A stretch of 37,597 bases of DNA from contig NZ_JAGGNV010000052.1 in assembly GCF_018614955.1 (NCBI RefSeq), forward strand, positions 1-37,597, read 5' to 3'. The DNA is from Variovorax paradoxus (lineage in GTDB: Bacteria; Pseudomonadota; Gammaproteobacteria; Burkholderiales; Burkholderiaceae_C). The notes under the pieces are model-generated. The model was not told the DNA's origin, made no database searches, and worked only from the letters and a program-made list of their open reading frames with translations. The position numbers and the translations under genes were made by a program. Shown here in pieces: positions 8,501 through 16,050 of this stretch (within the stretch, counting starts at the first letter, position 1; every line of letters starts with the position of its first letter).

Positions 8501-8699
8501 GACCAGCACGCATGCGTTCGCGGGCAGCATCCCGTTCACGCTCGAAGGCGTGCCGCTGGCGAAGAACGTGGCGGTGGTAGAAGCAGGTGTCGAGACGCAG
8601 CTGCGGCCGAACCTGAGCCTGGGCGCCTCCTACTCGGGCCAGTTCGGCAATGGGCTGGAGGACCATGGGTTCAAGGTCAACCTGAACTGGGCGTTCTGA
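5520..8699 (+). CDS. Autotransporter with outer-membrane beta-barrel domain (type Va)
   Basis: A surface-exposed or released passenger is exported through a C-terminal barrel. The ATG at 5520 was preferred over the one at 5514 because AGGAG ends at 5513, leaving 6 bp. The 1059-residue product has an extended N-terminus and a hydrophobic signal core at residues ~38-52, with likely cleavage after QARA (~58). Residues ~180-400 contain about six repeats of ~45 residues, each with a TMTGGTV-like strand (variants LNGGRV, MQGGSV, MSGGTV, VTGGTV). A passenger-associated strand repeat (LVLTAANTYTGATTVAGG) lies at ~515-550 with GTIAPGHSIGTLNVNGNYTQ after it. The autotransporter beta-domain spans ~790-1059 (AAWSQVFGSWGSIDG to VNLNWAF, with the usual terminal Phe). 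No protease or lipase triad was seen. The passenger is probably an adhesin-like beta-helix. Confidence 0.93.
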   Translation: MGSRYAGKSAHKLSAQQDQAGPFRGGHSTAQGLARPLPLSSIALAVALLAASPQQARAANECGAEAAGADSITCSGTSYPAGIQYTGSDGLTLNLNNPGMVVQANAGGGAVSIQGAVGNMNNLVVNATSLTSITGVGVGRSAISIVNPGEGLGIITMDSGFATNTGSGNTLSVTNASGSGDVQITLNGGRVSNAGTQFGAAAMLATTSGTATGNATITMTGGTVESLGNSTLVGLRAFVNSASSSGAATINLSSGSVTASSLGLQSLNNGLGEAVITMTGGTVTTTTGIVSASGLYANVNNAASSANARVAMQGGSVTTRGTTAHGIWGQNRGTGQAIVDMSGGTVSAPSNNADGILAQSTGGSYAVNVTGGTVSGGAGNGAGIRTAAAAGGTLNIGAGAVINAGASGIAIRDGDANHDGIDETGGNAVITTAGTLNGNVLLGGGTDSLTITGGAINGNITGNGPDTLAFDLGAGSFSYGAANTISGIESVTMRSGTAQIDSAITGTTAVNVNGGKLVLTAANTYTGATTVAGGILQLGTSGAPASIAGNVDVLAAGRLQGTGSVGNLTVAGTIAPGHSIGTLNVNGNYTQAAGSTYLVEVDPASNASDLIHATGSASIASGANLSVLRTANSGYVIGNRYKVLTADGGITGIYSLTGDTRSAFAQLVASYDANNVYLDAQQVRSFTSVAGSPNQVAVAAALQSLPEDNGLLNAVAWLPSDFAARDAFNQLSVDIHASTKTALLEDSRFVQEAAIDRLRTASCAPGSAAQAQQQPSPQPAGSACTPEGPQRAAWSQVFGSWGSIDGNGNAAKLKRDIGGFVVGADTGIGAGWRVGGLAGYSRASADTDARNSSAKTDSYHLGVYGGTQWGATALRLGANHSWNKTETSRSVAFAGFADSLSADYDSSTTQLFGEAGHRIDAGRVALEPFARLAYVRLHSDAFVERGGLAALYGEGGSIDATFTTLGLRASTQLGERTRLRGMLGWRHAFGDTTPTSTHAFAGSIPFTLEGVPLAKNVAVVEAGVETQLRPNLSLGASYSGQFGNGLEDHGFKVNLNWAF

Positions 8700-8738
8700 T
8701 TGGCAACCGAAGCGAGCCACGCGCCAGCGAGAAGGAAG

Positions 8739-8999
8739 ATGCCCACGACGATGGACCTCCTCGAACTGGCGCTGGAGAACAGCAATCTGCGCGCCTTGTC
8801 GCTTGCGCTCGGCCTGTCTGAAGAGGCCTTGCGCACCGCGCGCAGCAGAGGTCGGTTGTCGCCTCTCCTCGCCGGGAGCCTGGCCGAAGAGCTTGGTCAA
8901 GATCCTGCGAAGTGGATCGTCATCGCCGTGCTCGAGAACGAGCGCGAGAGCGCATCCAGGACAAGGATGCTGCGGTATTTCAAGAAGAAATGGCGCTGA
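8739..8999 (+). CDS. Small helix-turn-helix protein, DUF3693-like
   Basis: The 86-residue protein reads MPTTMDLLELALE, then NLRALSLALGLSEEALRTAR, then LAGSLAEELGQDPAKWIVIA and VLENERES. This resembles the small phage-related DUF3693/Cro-like HTH proteins of Burkholderiales (MPTT-x-DLL start, L-A-E-x-x-G-x-D-P and E-x-E-R words). The ATG at 8739 with an AGAAGGAAG purine run was preferred over the upstream TTG at 8700. It begins 39 bp after the autotransporter stop and could be co-transcribed, with a possible role as its regulator (inference). The family match was judged by eye. Confidence 0.6.
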   Translation: MPTTMDLLELALENSNLRALSLALGLSEEALRTARSRGRLSPLLAGSLAEELGQDPAKWIVIAVLENERESASRTRMLRYFKKKWR

Positions 9000-9823
9000 C
9001 TTCAAGCCTGTTTCGACCATGCAGCCAGGGCAGCCTTGATGGCAGCCATCACAGCCCAGCACGCGCGGTGAACGATTGTGCTCGCCGATGCGGCCGGTGC
9101 CGATGACAAGCTATCTCACCAGCATCCTCCTTATCTGGAGCGACGGGCTCACGCTCGAAGAGCCCAGGCATGGGCATGCGGGTGAGTTAGTAACGCCACA
9201 CGCGGCGGACACGTGCGGCGTGAAGGTCTGCTTCCGGGCGCGAGCAAGACTGCTTAGGTGCGCGGCCTCACGGCAGACGTCAGAACCGCCGCAAACAGCC
9301 GTTGACTGGCTTCGTAGCGACGGGCGCGCAACGCCATGAAGGGGGCCGGCGTAAATTTGAAAAAGCGGGGGGAGCAAATTTGAAAAGGGCCGCGCTAAGT
9401 CGTTGATCTTGCTGGGTAACCAGAAGCGACAACCTAGGAGGAACTCACCAAAATGGAAGAATTCCTGCTGAGTTCGGCCAAAGTTAGGCCGGAATTCCGT
9501 CAAATTTAGGACCTAACTTTGACGACGGCGCTCGCAAGTCATTGATTCCATGAGGAATCGGCGGCCGCGTTGCGAAAGTAGATGAACAACCATCCTCCAT
9601 GAGGGGGAGGAGGGCGGGCAGCTGCTAGACCAGGATGCGGCCGGCAGGCGGGCTCGAGCCAGAAGCGGAGGTGACCTAAATCGCGTTCATCCGGCAAGCA
9701 ACCCACGACGTTGGCTGTGGCCCGACAGCAGTTCTCGGCAGCCGTCGAACGCCTTGTTGCCCCCGTGAAGTCGGCTGACCCGTGTATGGCAGGATGCTGC
9801 CGCAATTAACAACGCACCGACCT
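9000..9823. other. Long intergenic region holding repeat copy B
   Basis: More than 800 bp without a supported gene. Repeat copy B sits at 9348-9558. The rest shows only short frames without motifs. A stretch at 9269-9310 resembles 34434-34475 by eye (shared CACGGC-n-GACGTCA, CGCC, AAAC and AGCC words). No tRNA-like fold was found. Confidence 0.55.
9348..9558 (+). repeat. Dispersed intergenic repeat, copy B
   Basis: This is the most regular copy. Landmarks are AAATTTGAAAAAGC and AAATTTGAAAAGG as a direct repeat, CGCGCTAAGTCGTTGATC, GGGTAACCAGAAGCGACAAC, TAGGAGGAACTCACCAAAATG, then CAAAGTTAGG (9479-9488), the palindrome CCGGAATTCCG region, CAAATTTAGG (9501-9510) and the inverted CCTAACTTTG (9512-9521), and finally CGCTCGCAAGTCATTGATTCC. 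The GGAGGA plus ATG would start only an 18-codon frame ending in TAG, so no protein is implied. Confidence 0.85.
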
Positions 9824-10984
9824 ATGCTGCCCGCTCAACTGAACAACGTCGACGAATCGCTGCTCGCGCAGGCGTGCGCAGGCCGCTGGCCGGAGTCGAT
9901 AACTTTGGAATTTAAGCGCGACCTCCCCGGATCGAGCGACAGGGACAAGGCCGAACTGTGCAAAGACGTGGCAGCCATGGCGAACGCCGATGGCGGAGAC
10001 ATCGTCTATGGGGTCGACGAGGACGCGGGCGCGGCGAGCGTGTTGGTTCCCATCAACACGGAGCCGGCCGACAGCGCCAAGCGTAGGGTGGGTCAAGTGC
10101 TCGCGGGCATCGAGCCTCGCATCACCGGACTGCAACTACAGGAAGTCCCCATCGCGGGCGGGTATGCACTGGTAGTCCGCGTTCCCGCTTCCTTCGATGG
10201 TCCGCATCGATACAACGGCACAAAATTTCCCGCCCGAACCGGCACACACACCATGGACATGACCTACGACCAGCTTCGCGACGCCTTCGGCCGCCGCGCG
10301 ACCATCGACGCAAGGGTCAGGGAGTTCATCGCTGACCGTCGAGCCTTGCTGAAGCGTGGCGAAACCTGGGCCGATATGAGGAAAGAGCCGGCTTCCATGG
10401 TGCATCTAGTCCCTTTGTCCGCGTTCACCGGGCGCGGGGGCCTAGACATGCAGCGGATGGAGGCCCAGTGGACTGACCTGGTGTTTAGCGGATGGGGCGG
10501 CGGAAGCTCGTGGCACAACTTGGATGGTCTTCTAGTTGCGCCCGCCGATGCTCCCCGACTTACATACGCGCAGGCGTTTCGGAATGGAGCATTCGAGTGC
10601 GTCCGCGTTGCGCGGGCGCTGGCTGCGCCCGAAGAGAATCGCTGGATGTCGGCAGGCGTAGTGACGAAGTTCTACCGTGATGCCTTTGTCAAACTCACCG
10701 CGGTAGCAAAGGCGCAAAGGGTCACCGGACCTGCGGTCTTTGCGATTTCGATGCATGGGGTGAGTCAGTTCACATGGATGGTGAGCGAATTGTTTAACGC
10801 GCAGCATAGGGCCGTCGCGGATAGATCTGACCTGCATCTCCCTGAGCTTGTGATAGAGCACGTCGAGGATGTTGGCGACATCGACGCGTTGCTCCGGCCA
10901 CTGTTCGACGTGCTCTGGCAGTGCTTCGATGTAGACCGTTGCCGGGAATACAACGCAGCGGGTAGCTGGGCCCCGAGGCCCTGA
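9824..10984 (+). CDS. AlbA_2 (Schlafen-like) domain protein
   Basis: This 386-residue protein has an N-terminal AlbA_2 domain: ESITLEFKRDLPG (residues ~22-34), ELCKDVAAMANADGGDIVYG (~44-63) and a loop ending in YNGTKFPARTGTHTMDMTYDQL. These words match the LEFK, AFANTDGG and R-x-G-T-x-T-x-x-M patterns of bacterial Schlafen/AlbA_2 proteins. The remaining ~230 residues carry no domain I recognise. In-frame starts exist at 9782 (GTG), 9794 and 9824. The last was chosen because MLPAQLNNVDESLL is the usual opening of this group, although its Shine-Dalgarno sequence is weak. Family members range from putative regulators to phage-defence proteins. The gene stands alone between repeat copy B and putA. 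Confidence 0.8.
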   Translation: MLPAQLNNVDESLLAQACAGRWPESITLEFKRDLPGSSDRDKAELCKDVAAMANADGGDIVYGVDEDAGAASVLVPINTEPADSAKRRVGQVLAGIEPRITGLQLQEVPIAGGYALVVRVPASFDGPHRYNGTKFPARTGTHTMDMTYDQLRDAFGRRATIDARVREFIADRRALLKRGETWADMRKEPASMVHLVPLSAFTGRGGLDMQRMEAQWTDLVFSGWGGGSSWHNLDGLLVAPADAPRLTYAQAFRNGAFECVRVARALAAPEENRWMSAGVVTKFYRDAFVKLTAVAKAQRVTGPAVFAISMHGVSQFTWMVSELFNAQHRAVADRSDLHLPELVIEHVEDVGDIDALLRPLFDVLWQCFDVDRCREYNAAGSWAPRP

Positions 10985-11241
10985 AGGGCTTCCCAGCGCC
11001 CAAAGAAAACCCTGTTCATCGATGCGGCGCATACCCATTCCTTAGGCGACGTCTGCATTGGAGACACACCGGCTGGAAACTCACACGGAATTTCTCTGGC
11101 GTCGTTTGAGGCGTCAACGGCGCCGTCCCGGGCGACGGAGCAGGGGAGGGCGCTCCGCTCCGGGCGCGCCCAGGCATGTCCGCAGGCGCGGCTCATACCG
11201 TTGGCTAGAAGTAGCGGGCGGCCGCGGCAGCCGCAAGCAAC

Positions 11242-14200
11242 CTACCCGATGGTCATCAGAGTTGCGTTGCCGCCCGCCGCCGCGGTGTTGACGCTCAGCG
11301 CCCGCTCGATCACCAGGCTCTCCAGTGGCACGTTGGTGGCACCTGGCGGCAGCGCGCGGATGCCGACGATGGGCCCGGCGCGCAGGGCCAGCGCCTCGGT
11401 CACCGCGCGCAGGGCAGAGGAGTCGCCCTGGTAGAGCGCGGCATCGAAACTCACGGTAGCCGCTCGCCAGTCCTGCGCGATGGCGATGCATTGCCGCACA
11501 TCAGGCGGCAGCGAAGCGAACAGCGTTTCGTTCGCCGGCGTGGCCGTCCAGACTGCTGTGCTGCCCACCGACAACACGGCCGCCAGTTGCGTGAGCAGGT
11601 CGGTGGCTTCGTCGGCTAGGCACAACACGGCCTCGCGCGGCAGTAGCGTGTAGACATTGCGCTCGCCGGTCGGTCCGACCAGCGTGCGGGCATGGCCGCT
11701 GCGCGAGAGACCTGCGAAGCGATCGCAAAGGTCAGCCAAACTCGGGTTGCCGTTCGCTCTGGCCCAGTCGCGCAAAACCGCCAACGCCCCAACGGGCTGA
11801 ACCGACTCCACGTTGCTTGTCGTGTTGCCTGGGTCGGCCGTCGCCATCGCACGCGCCATCACGTCGTCCGGTCGCGTGGCCAGCATGCGGTACATGTAAA
11901 GGGGCCCACCGGCCTTGGGGCCAGTGCCCGACAAGCCTTCGCCTCCAAAGGGCTGCACCCCGACCACTGCGCCAACCATGTTGCGATTGACATACACGTT
12001 GCCGACACGCGCGTGCTCGACGACTTGCGCGATCGTCTCATCAATGCGGGTGTGTACGCCCAGCGTGAGGCCGTAGCCCGTGCTGTTGATCTGGCCGATG
12101 AGGGTGCCGAGATCACGGCGTCGATAGCGCACCAGGTGCAGCACCGGTCCGAATACTTCGCGCTGCAGTTCCGACAAGCTGTCGAGTTCGATGAGGGTCG
12201 GCACAACGAAGGTGCCGGCCAGCGTCGCGCTGCCGACCTCGCGCGCCTGGCGGTAGACCTTGCTGCCGCGCTGCTGCATCGCCGCGATGTGCCTCTCGAT
12301 GCCGTCGCGCGCCTCGGCATCGATCACCGGACCGACATCGATGGCCAAGCTTGACGGATTGCCGATGCGGCTTTCGGCCATCGCGCCCTTGAGCATCTCG
12401 ATCACGCGGTCGGCCACGTCGTCCTGCACGCACAGCACGCGCAGGGCCGAGCAGCGCTGGCCCGCGCTGTCGAATGCCGATGCGACTACGTCGGCCACGA
12501 CCTGCTCGACCAGCGCCGACGAGTCGACGATCATCGCGTTCTGGCCGCCGGTCTCGGCGATCAGCGGCACCGGGCGGCCATCGGACCCGAGGCGGGAGGC
12601 CAGGGTCTTCTGCAGGATGCGCGCCACTTCGGTGGAGCCCGTGAACATCACACCCTGCACGCGCGCATCGCCGACCAGCGCAGCACCAACCGTCTCGCCG
12701 TGACCGGGCAGCAACTGCACTGCCGCACGCGGCACGCCGGCCTGCCACAACAGGCGCACAGCTTCGGCGGCGACCAGCGGCGTCTGCTCGGCGGGTTTGG
12801 CCAGCACCGGATTGCCTGCGGCCAACGCGGCAGCGACCTGGCCGACGAAGATCGCGAGCGGAAAGTTCCACGGGCTGATGCAGACCATCGGCCCCAAGGG
12901 ACGGTGTGCTTCGCCTGAAAGCTCGCGACGCGCCTGCGCCGCATAGAAGCGCAGGAAGTCGACCGCCTCGCGGACTTCGGCGATGCCGTTGGCGAAGGTT
13001 TTGCCGGCTTCGCGTGCTAGCAGCCCCAGCAATCGCGGCATGCCGTCCTCGAGCAGGCTGGCGGCCTGCTCGAGCTGCGTGGCGCGTTCCGATGCCGGCG
13101 TGGCGGCCCAGGTCGAAGCGACCTGTACCGCCGACGCGATCGCGACGTCAACGTCGGCAAGCGTTGCTTCGCAGACTTCACCGACCACATCGTTCAGGTC
13201 TGCGGGATTGCGCACAGGCTCGGGGTGGGCGGCTGACCCATTCGGTGCTTCGGCAAGCATCGGGCCTGCCGACCAGGCTTCGTCTGCGCTCTCGCGCAGT
13301 GCGGACTGCAAGGCGCGCAGACCGTCGTCGCTGGCGAGATCGAGACCCTTGGAATTGGCCCGCGCTTGGCCGTAGACCTCGCCCGGCAGCGGAATCGACG
13401 GATGGGGCAAGCCGACGATGCCTTCGCTGGCTGCCATCTGCTGGACGGTGGCCACCGGGTCTTCCACCAGTTTCTCGATCGCGATCGTCGGATCCGCAAT
13501 GCGGTTCACGAACGACGTATTGGCGCCGTTTTCGAGCAGGCGGCGCACCAGGTAGGCGAGCAGCGTCTCGTGCGTGCCGACCGGTGCATAGATCCTGCAG
13601 GGACGCCCGAGCTTTCCGGCCTCGATGTTCCCGACGACCTGCTCGTACAGGGGCTCGCCCATGCCATGGAGGCACTGAAATTCGTATTGCCCCGGCGCAT
13701 AGGTGGAGGGGCCCGCCATTTCATAGATGGCCGCCAGTGTGTGTGCGTTGTGGGTTGCGAATTGCGGATAGACCGCGTCCGGAGCCGAAAGCAGCTTGCG
13801 CGCACATGCAAGGTACGACACGTCGGTGTAGGCCTTGCGCGTGTAGACCGGATAGCCCTCGAGGCCATCGATCTGCGCGCGCTTGATCTCGCTGTCCCAA
13901 TAGGCGCCCTTCACCAGGCGAACCATGAGGCGATGGCCGCTGCGCCGTGCGAGATCGACGACGAAGTCAATGACGAAGGGGCAGCGCTTCTGATAGGCCT
14001 GGATCACGAAGCCGATGCCGTTCCAGCCCGCGAGTGCCGGCTCGAAACAGAGTCGCTCGAGCAGGTCGAGCGACAGCTCGAGGCGGTCGGCTTCCTCGGC
14101 GTCGATGTTCAATCCGATGTCATAGCGCCTGGCCAGCAAGGTGAGTTCGCGCAGCACGGGGTACAGCTCGTCCATCACGCGGCCGTGCTGGGCACGCACG

Positions 14201-15018
14201 TAGCGCGGATGCAAGGCAGACAGCTTGATCGAGATGCCCGGACCTTCGTAGACGCCCCGGCCGGCCGATGCCTTCCCGATGTCATGGATCGCCTGCTCGT
14301 AGGCCGCGCGATACCGCTGCGCATCGTGTGCCGTCAGAGCGGCCTCGCCGAGCATGTCGTAGGAGTAGCGAAAACCTTCGGCCTCGAGCTTGCGTGCATG
14401 CTCCAGCGCCTGCTGAATCGTCTCACCGGTCACGAACTGCTCGCCCATCATCCGCATCGCCATGTCGACGCCTTTGCGGATCAGCGGCTCGCCGCCCTTC
14501 CCGATCAGGCGCGTGAGCGTGGCGGAGAGACCCGCCTCGCTATGCGTTGCGACCAGCTTGCCGGTGAGAAGCAGCCCCCAGGTCGCCGCGTTGACGAACA
14601 CTGAGGGGCTGCGGCCTGCATGCGCCTGCCACTGGCCATCGGCAATCTTGTCGCGGATCAGAGCATCGCGCGTACCCTTGTCGGGGATACGAAGCAGCGC
14701 TTCGGCGAGGCACATCAGGGCGACGCCTTCCTGCGAGGACAGCGCGTATTCCTGCAGCAGGCCCTGCACCAGGCCCGCGCGACCTCCGGCGTTTTTGCGG
14801 TTGCGCAGTTGCGAAGCAATGCGGTTCGCCAACTCGTGCGCGGCGCCGGCCGCCGCAGGCTCCAGGCGGGCACCCTCCAGCAAGGGCGGCAATGCCTCCG
14901 GTTCGGGTCGCCGGTATGCGGCAGTGATGCTCGAGCGGAGGCTGCCTTTGGCCTCCAGCGCATCGGCGAAGGCTGAGAATGGAGCGGGCGGCGCGGTGGG
15001 GGCAGGATCGAGGGTCAT
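11242..15018 (-). CDS. putA: Bifunctional proline dehydrogenase / L-glutamate gamma-semialdehyde dehydrogenase
   Basis: The enzyme oxidises proline to pyrroline-5-carboxylate (FAD) and then to glutamate (NAD+), with intramolecular channelling. The 1258-residue product has an alpha-domain, a PRODH barrel (FRYSYDMLGEAALT, GISIKLSALHPRY, LNIDAEEADRLELSL, RLVKGAYWDSEIK, FATHNAHTLAAI), an ALDH domain (ISPWNFPLAIFVGQVAAALA, FTGSTEVARILQ, catalytic E822 in IAETGGQNAM and C856 in SAGQRCSALR, FGGEGLSGTGPKAGGP) and a C-terminal ALDH-like extension. It lacks the ribbon-helix-helix domain of trifunctional PutA, so it should not regulate itself. An ATG also exists at 15042, but AACAGGTAACGTC precedes the ATG at 15018, giving the better ribosome-binding site. 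Divergent from an Lrp-type regulator. Confidence 0.96.
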   Translation of the reverse strand: MTLDPAPTAPPAPFSAFADALEAKGSLRSSITAAYRRPEPEALPPLLEGARLEPAAAGAAHELANRIASQLRNRKNAGGRAGLVQGLLQEYALSSQEGVALMCLAEALLRIPDKGTRDALIRDKIADGQWQAHAGRSPSVFVNAATWGLLLTGKLVATHSEAGLSATLTRLIGKGGEPLIRKGVDMAMRMMGEQFVTGETIQQALEHARKLEAEGFRYSYDMLGEAALTAHDAQRYRAAYEQAIHDIGKASAGRGVYEGPGISIKLSALHPRYVRAQHGRVMDELYPVLRELTLLARRYDIGLNIDAEEADRLELSLDLLERLCFEPALAGWNGIGFVIQAYQKRCPFVIDFVVDLARRSGHRLMVRLVKGAYWDSEIKRAQIDGLEGYPVYTRKAYTDVSYLACARKLLSAPDAVYPQFATHNAHTLAAIYEMAGPSTYAPGQYEFQCLHGMGEPLYEQVVGNIEAGKLGRPCRIYAPVGTHETLLAYLVRRLLENGANTSFVNRIADPTIAIEKLVEDPVATVQQMAASEGIVGLPHPSIPLPGEVYGQARANSKGLDLASDDGLRALQSALRESADEAWSAGPMLAEAPNGSAAHPEPVRNPADLNDVVGEVCEATLADVDVAIASAVQVASTWAATPASERATQLEQAASLLEDGMPRLLGLLAREAGKTFANGIAEVREAVDFLRFYAAQARRELSGEAHRPLGPMVCISPWNFPLAIFVGQVAAALAAGNPVLAKPAEQTPLVAAEAVRLLWQAGVPRAAVQLLPGHGETVGAALVGDARVQGVMFTGSTEVARILQKTLASRLGSDGRPVPLIAETGGQNAMIVDSSALVEQVVADVVASAFDSAGQRCSALRVLCVQDDVADRVIEMLKGAMAESRIGNPSSLAIDVGPVIDAEARDGIERHIAAMQQRGSKVYRQAREVGSATLAGTFVVPTLIELDSLSELQREVFGPVLHLVRYRRRDLGTLIGQINSTGYGLTLGVHTRIDETIAQVVEHARVGNVYVNRNMVGAVVGVQPFGGEGLSGTGPKAGGPLYMYRMLATRPDDVMARAMATADPGNTTSNVESVQPVGALAVLRDWARANGNPSLADLCDRFAGLSRSGHARTLVGPTGERNVYTLLPREAVLCLADEATDLLTQLAAVLSVGSTAVWTATPANETLFASLPPDVRQCIAIAQDWRAATVSFDAALYQGDSSALRAVTEALALRAGPIVGIRALPPGATNVPLESLVIERALSVNTAAAGGNATLMTIG

Positions 15019-15047
15019 GACGTTACCTGTTGGTGAATGCATCGATA

Positions 15048-15587
15048 ATGCCGTCGGAAACTTCGAATAATTGTTCGAAGATCTCTCTTCATGCAGAACA
15101 AATCACTATCTCGGACGGAACAATTTCCTATCTGGACCGCATCGATTTGAAGATCCTCAAGGCGCTCCAGGAAGACGGCAGGATGGCTAACCTGAAGCTG
15201 GCTGATGCGATCGGCCTGTCGCCCACCGCAGTGTTGGCGCGGGTGCAGCGACTCACGCGCGACGGCTACATCCTCGGCTACGAGGCGCGGCTCAATCCGC
15301 TTTTGCTCGGCGCGGGCATGCTGGTGTTCGTTGAGATCCTGCTCGACCGAACGACGCCCAATGTCTTCGAGGAGTTCAAGGTCGCGGTCCGGAACCAGCC
15401 GGCCATCATGGAGTGCCACATGGTCGCGGGCGGCTTCGACTACCTGCTTAAGACGCGGAGCGCCGACATGAACGACTACCGCCAGTTCGCCGGCACGGTG
15501 CTTTGGCAGCTGCCGGGGGTGCGTGAGACGCGCACCTATGCGGTGATGGAAGAGGTGAAGAACTCGACGCATCTGCATCTGCCATAG
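15048..15587 (+). CDS. Lrp/AsnC-family regulator, probable putA activator
   Basis: From residue ~34 the protein is a standard Lrp: LDRIDLKILKALQEDGRMAN, LADAIGLSPTAVLARVQRL (HTH), DGYILGYEARLNPLLLG, then the RAM ligand-binding domain (VFVEILLDRTTP, GGFDYLLKTRSADMNDYRQF, LPGVRETRTYAVMEEVK). The 33 residues before the domain do not look conserved, and the start at 15048 lies only 29 bp from putA, which would place the operator palindrome inside the gene. There is no ATG/GTG/TTG closer to the domain in frame, only ATT at 15123 and CTG at 15132. The start is therefore uncertain; a rare start codon is possible. The position beside putA matches the PutR-type Lrp activators of other proteobacteria (inference). 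Confidence 0.88.
   Translation: MPSETSNNCSKISLHAEQITISDGTISYLDRIDLKILKALQEDGRMANLKLADAIGLSPTAVLARVQRLTRDGYILGYEARLNPLLLGAGMLVFVEILLDRTTPNVFEEFKVAVRNQPAIMECHMVAGGFDYLLKTRSADMNDYRQFAGTVLWQLPGVRETRTYAVMEEVKNSTHLHLP
15061..15080. promoter_or_regulatory. Perfect inverted repeat between putA and lrp, probable operator
   Basis: The sequence is CTTCGAA-N6-TTCGAAG with an AT-rich centre, a perfect 7-bp-arm palindrome. It lies 43 bp upstream of the putA ATG and upstream of the conserved part of the Lrp gene. Size and symmetry fit an Lrp/AsnC-family site. No other candidate operator was seen in this gap. Confidence 0.65.
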
Positions 15588-15668
15588 CCACGTTCGCACT
15601 GCGAGCGGCGGACGGTCGCGGTCATGCCAAGTCATGCGTCTCCAGCAGTTGTTCGGCAATCCAGTTTC

Positions 15669-16040
15669 TTAACCCGTGATCACGAACCACGCGACCATCC
15701 CGAGCGCGGCCACAGCCAGCGCCGAGTTGACGAGCGGGCCAACCCAAGTCAGATGCCCACGCGGAATTTCCGGATGGCTGAGTTCTCTCAGGAACCTGTT
15801 GAATTGCAGGGTGGACAGCAATGCCACCGCGGCCCCCGTGACGAGGAAAAGCGTTCCAAATGCGAGCGACGTGCGCGCGTGACCGGGGGGCAGTTGAGCG
15901 CCGTTCGACACCATGCGCAAGAACAGTCCGAAGCGCTCCACCACAAACCCGAGGCCGATCAGCGCAATGGCCGTGCGCTGCCAAGCAAGCAACGTCCGTT
16001 CGGCCGCAAAGTAAACGCGAGGATCATCAAGATATGACAC
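15669..16040 (-). CDS. DUF202 inner-membrane protein
   Basis: The 123-residue product reads VSYLDDPRVYFAAERTLLAW, then AIALIGLGFVVERFGLFL. These are the N-terminal words of DUF202 (YidH-type) proteins (D-x-R-x-x-x-A-x-E-R-T-x-L-A-W-x-R-T). Three hydrophobic segments follow one another: AIALIGLGFVV, FGTLFLVTGAAVALL and SALAVAALGMVAWFVI. The GTG at 16040 was chosen over the upstream ATG at 16109 because the latter lies within proC, whereas GTG is preceded by GAGG at 8 bp and begins at the family N-terminus. It follows the proC stop by 10 bp, so the two are probably one transcript. Function is unknown. Confidence 0.82.
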   Translation of the reverse strand: MSYLDDPRVYFAAERTLLAWQRTAIALIGLGFVVERFGLFLRMVSNGAQLPPGHARTSLAFGTLFLVTGAAVALLSTLQFNRFLRELSHPEIPRGHLTWVGPLVNSALAVAALGMVAWFVITG

Positions 16041-16050
16041 GGTGATCGCC

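Noticed and set aside
6252..9062. 936-codon open frame on the minus strand under the autotransporter
   Set aside because: It is antisense to a gene with strong domain evidence. Its translation is Ala/Gly/Val/Arg-rich low complexity without motifs, which is what a GC-rich third-position shadow gives.
13366..14604. 412-codon plus-strand frame inside putA
   Set aside because: Complete overlap with the well-supported putA domains; no family motif; codon pattern matches an antisense shadow.
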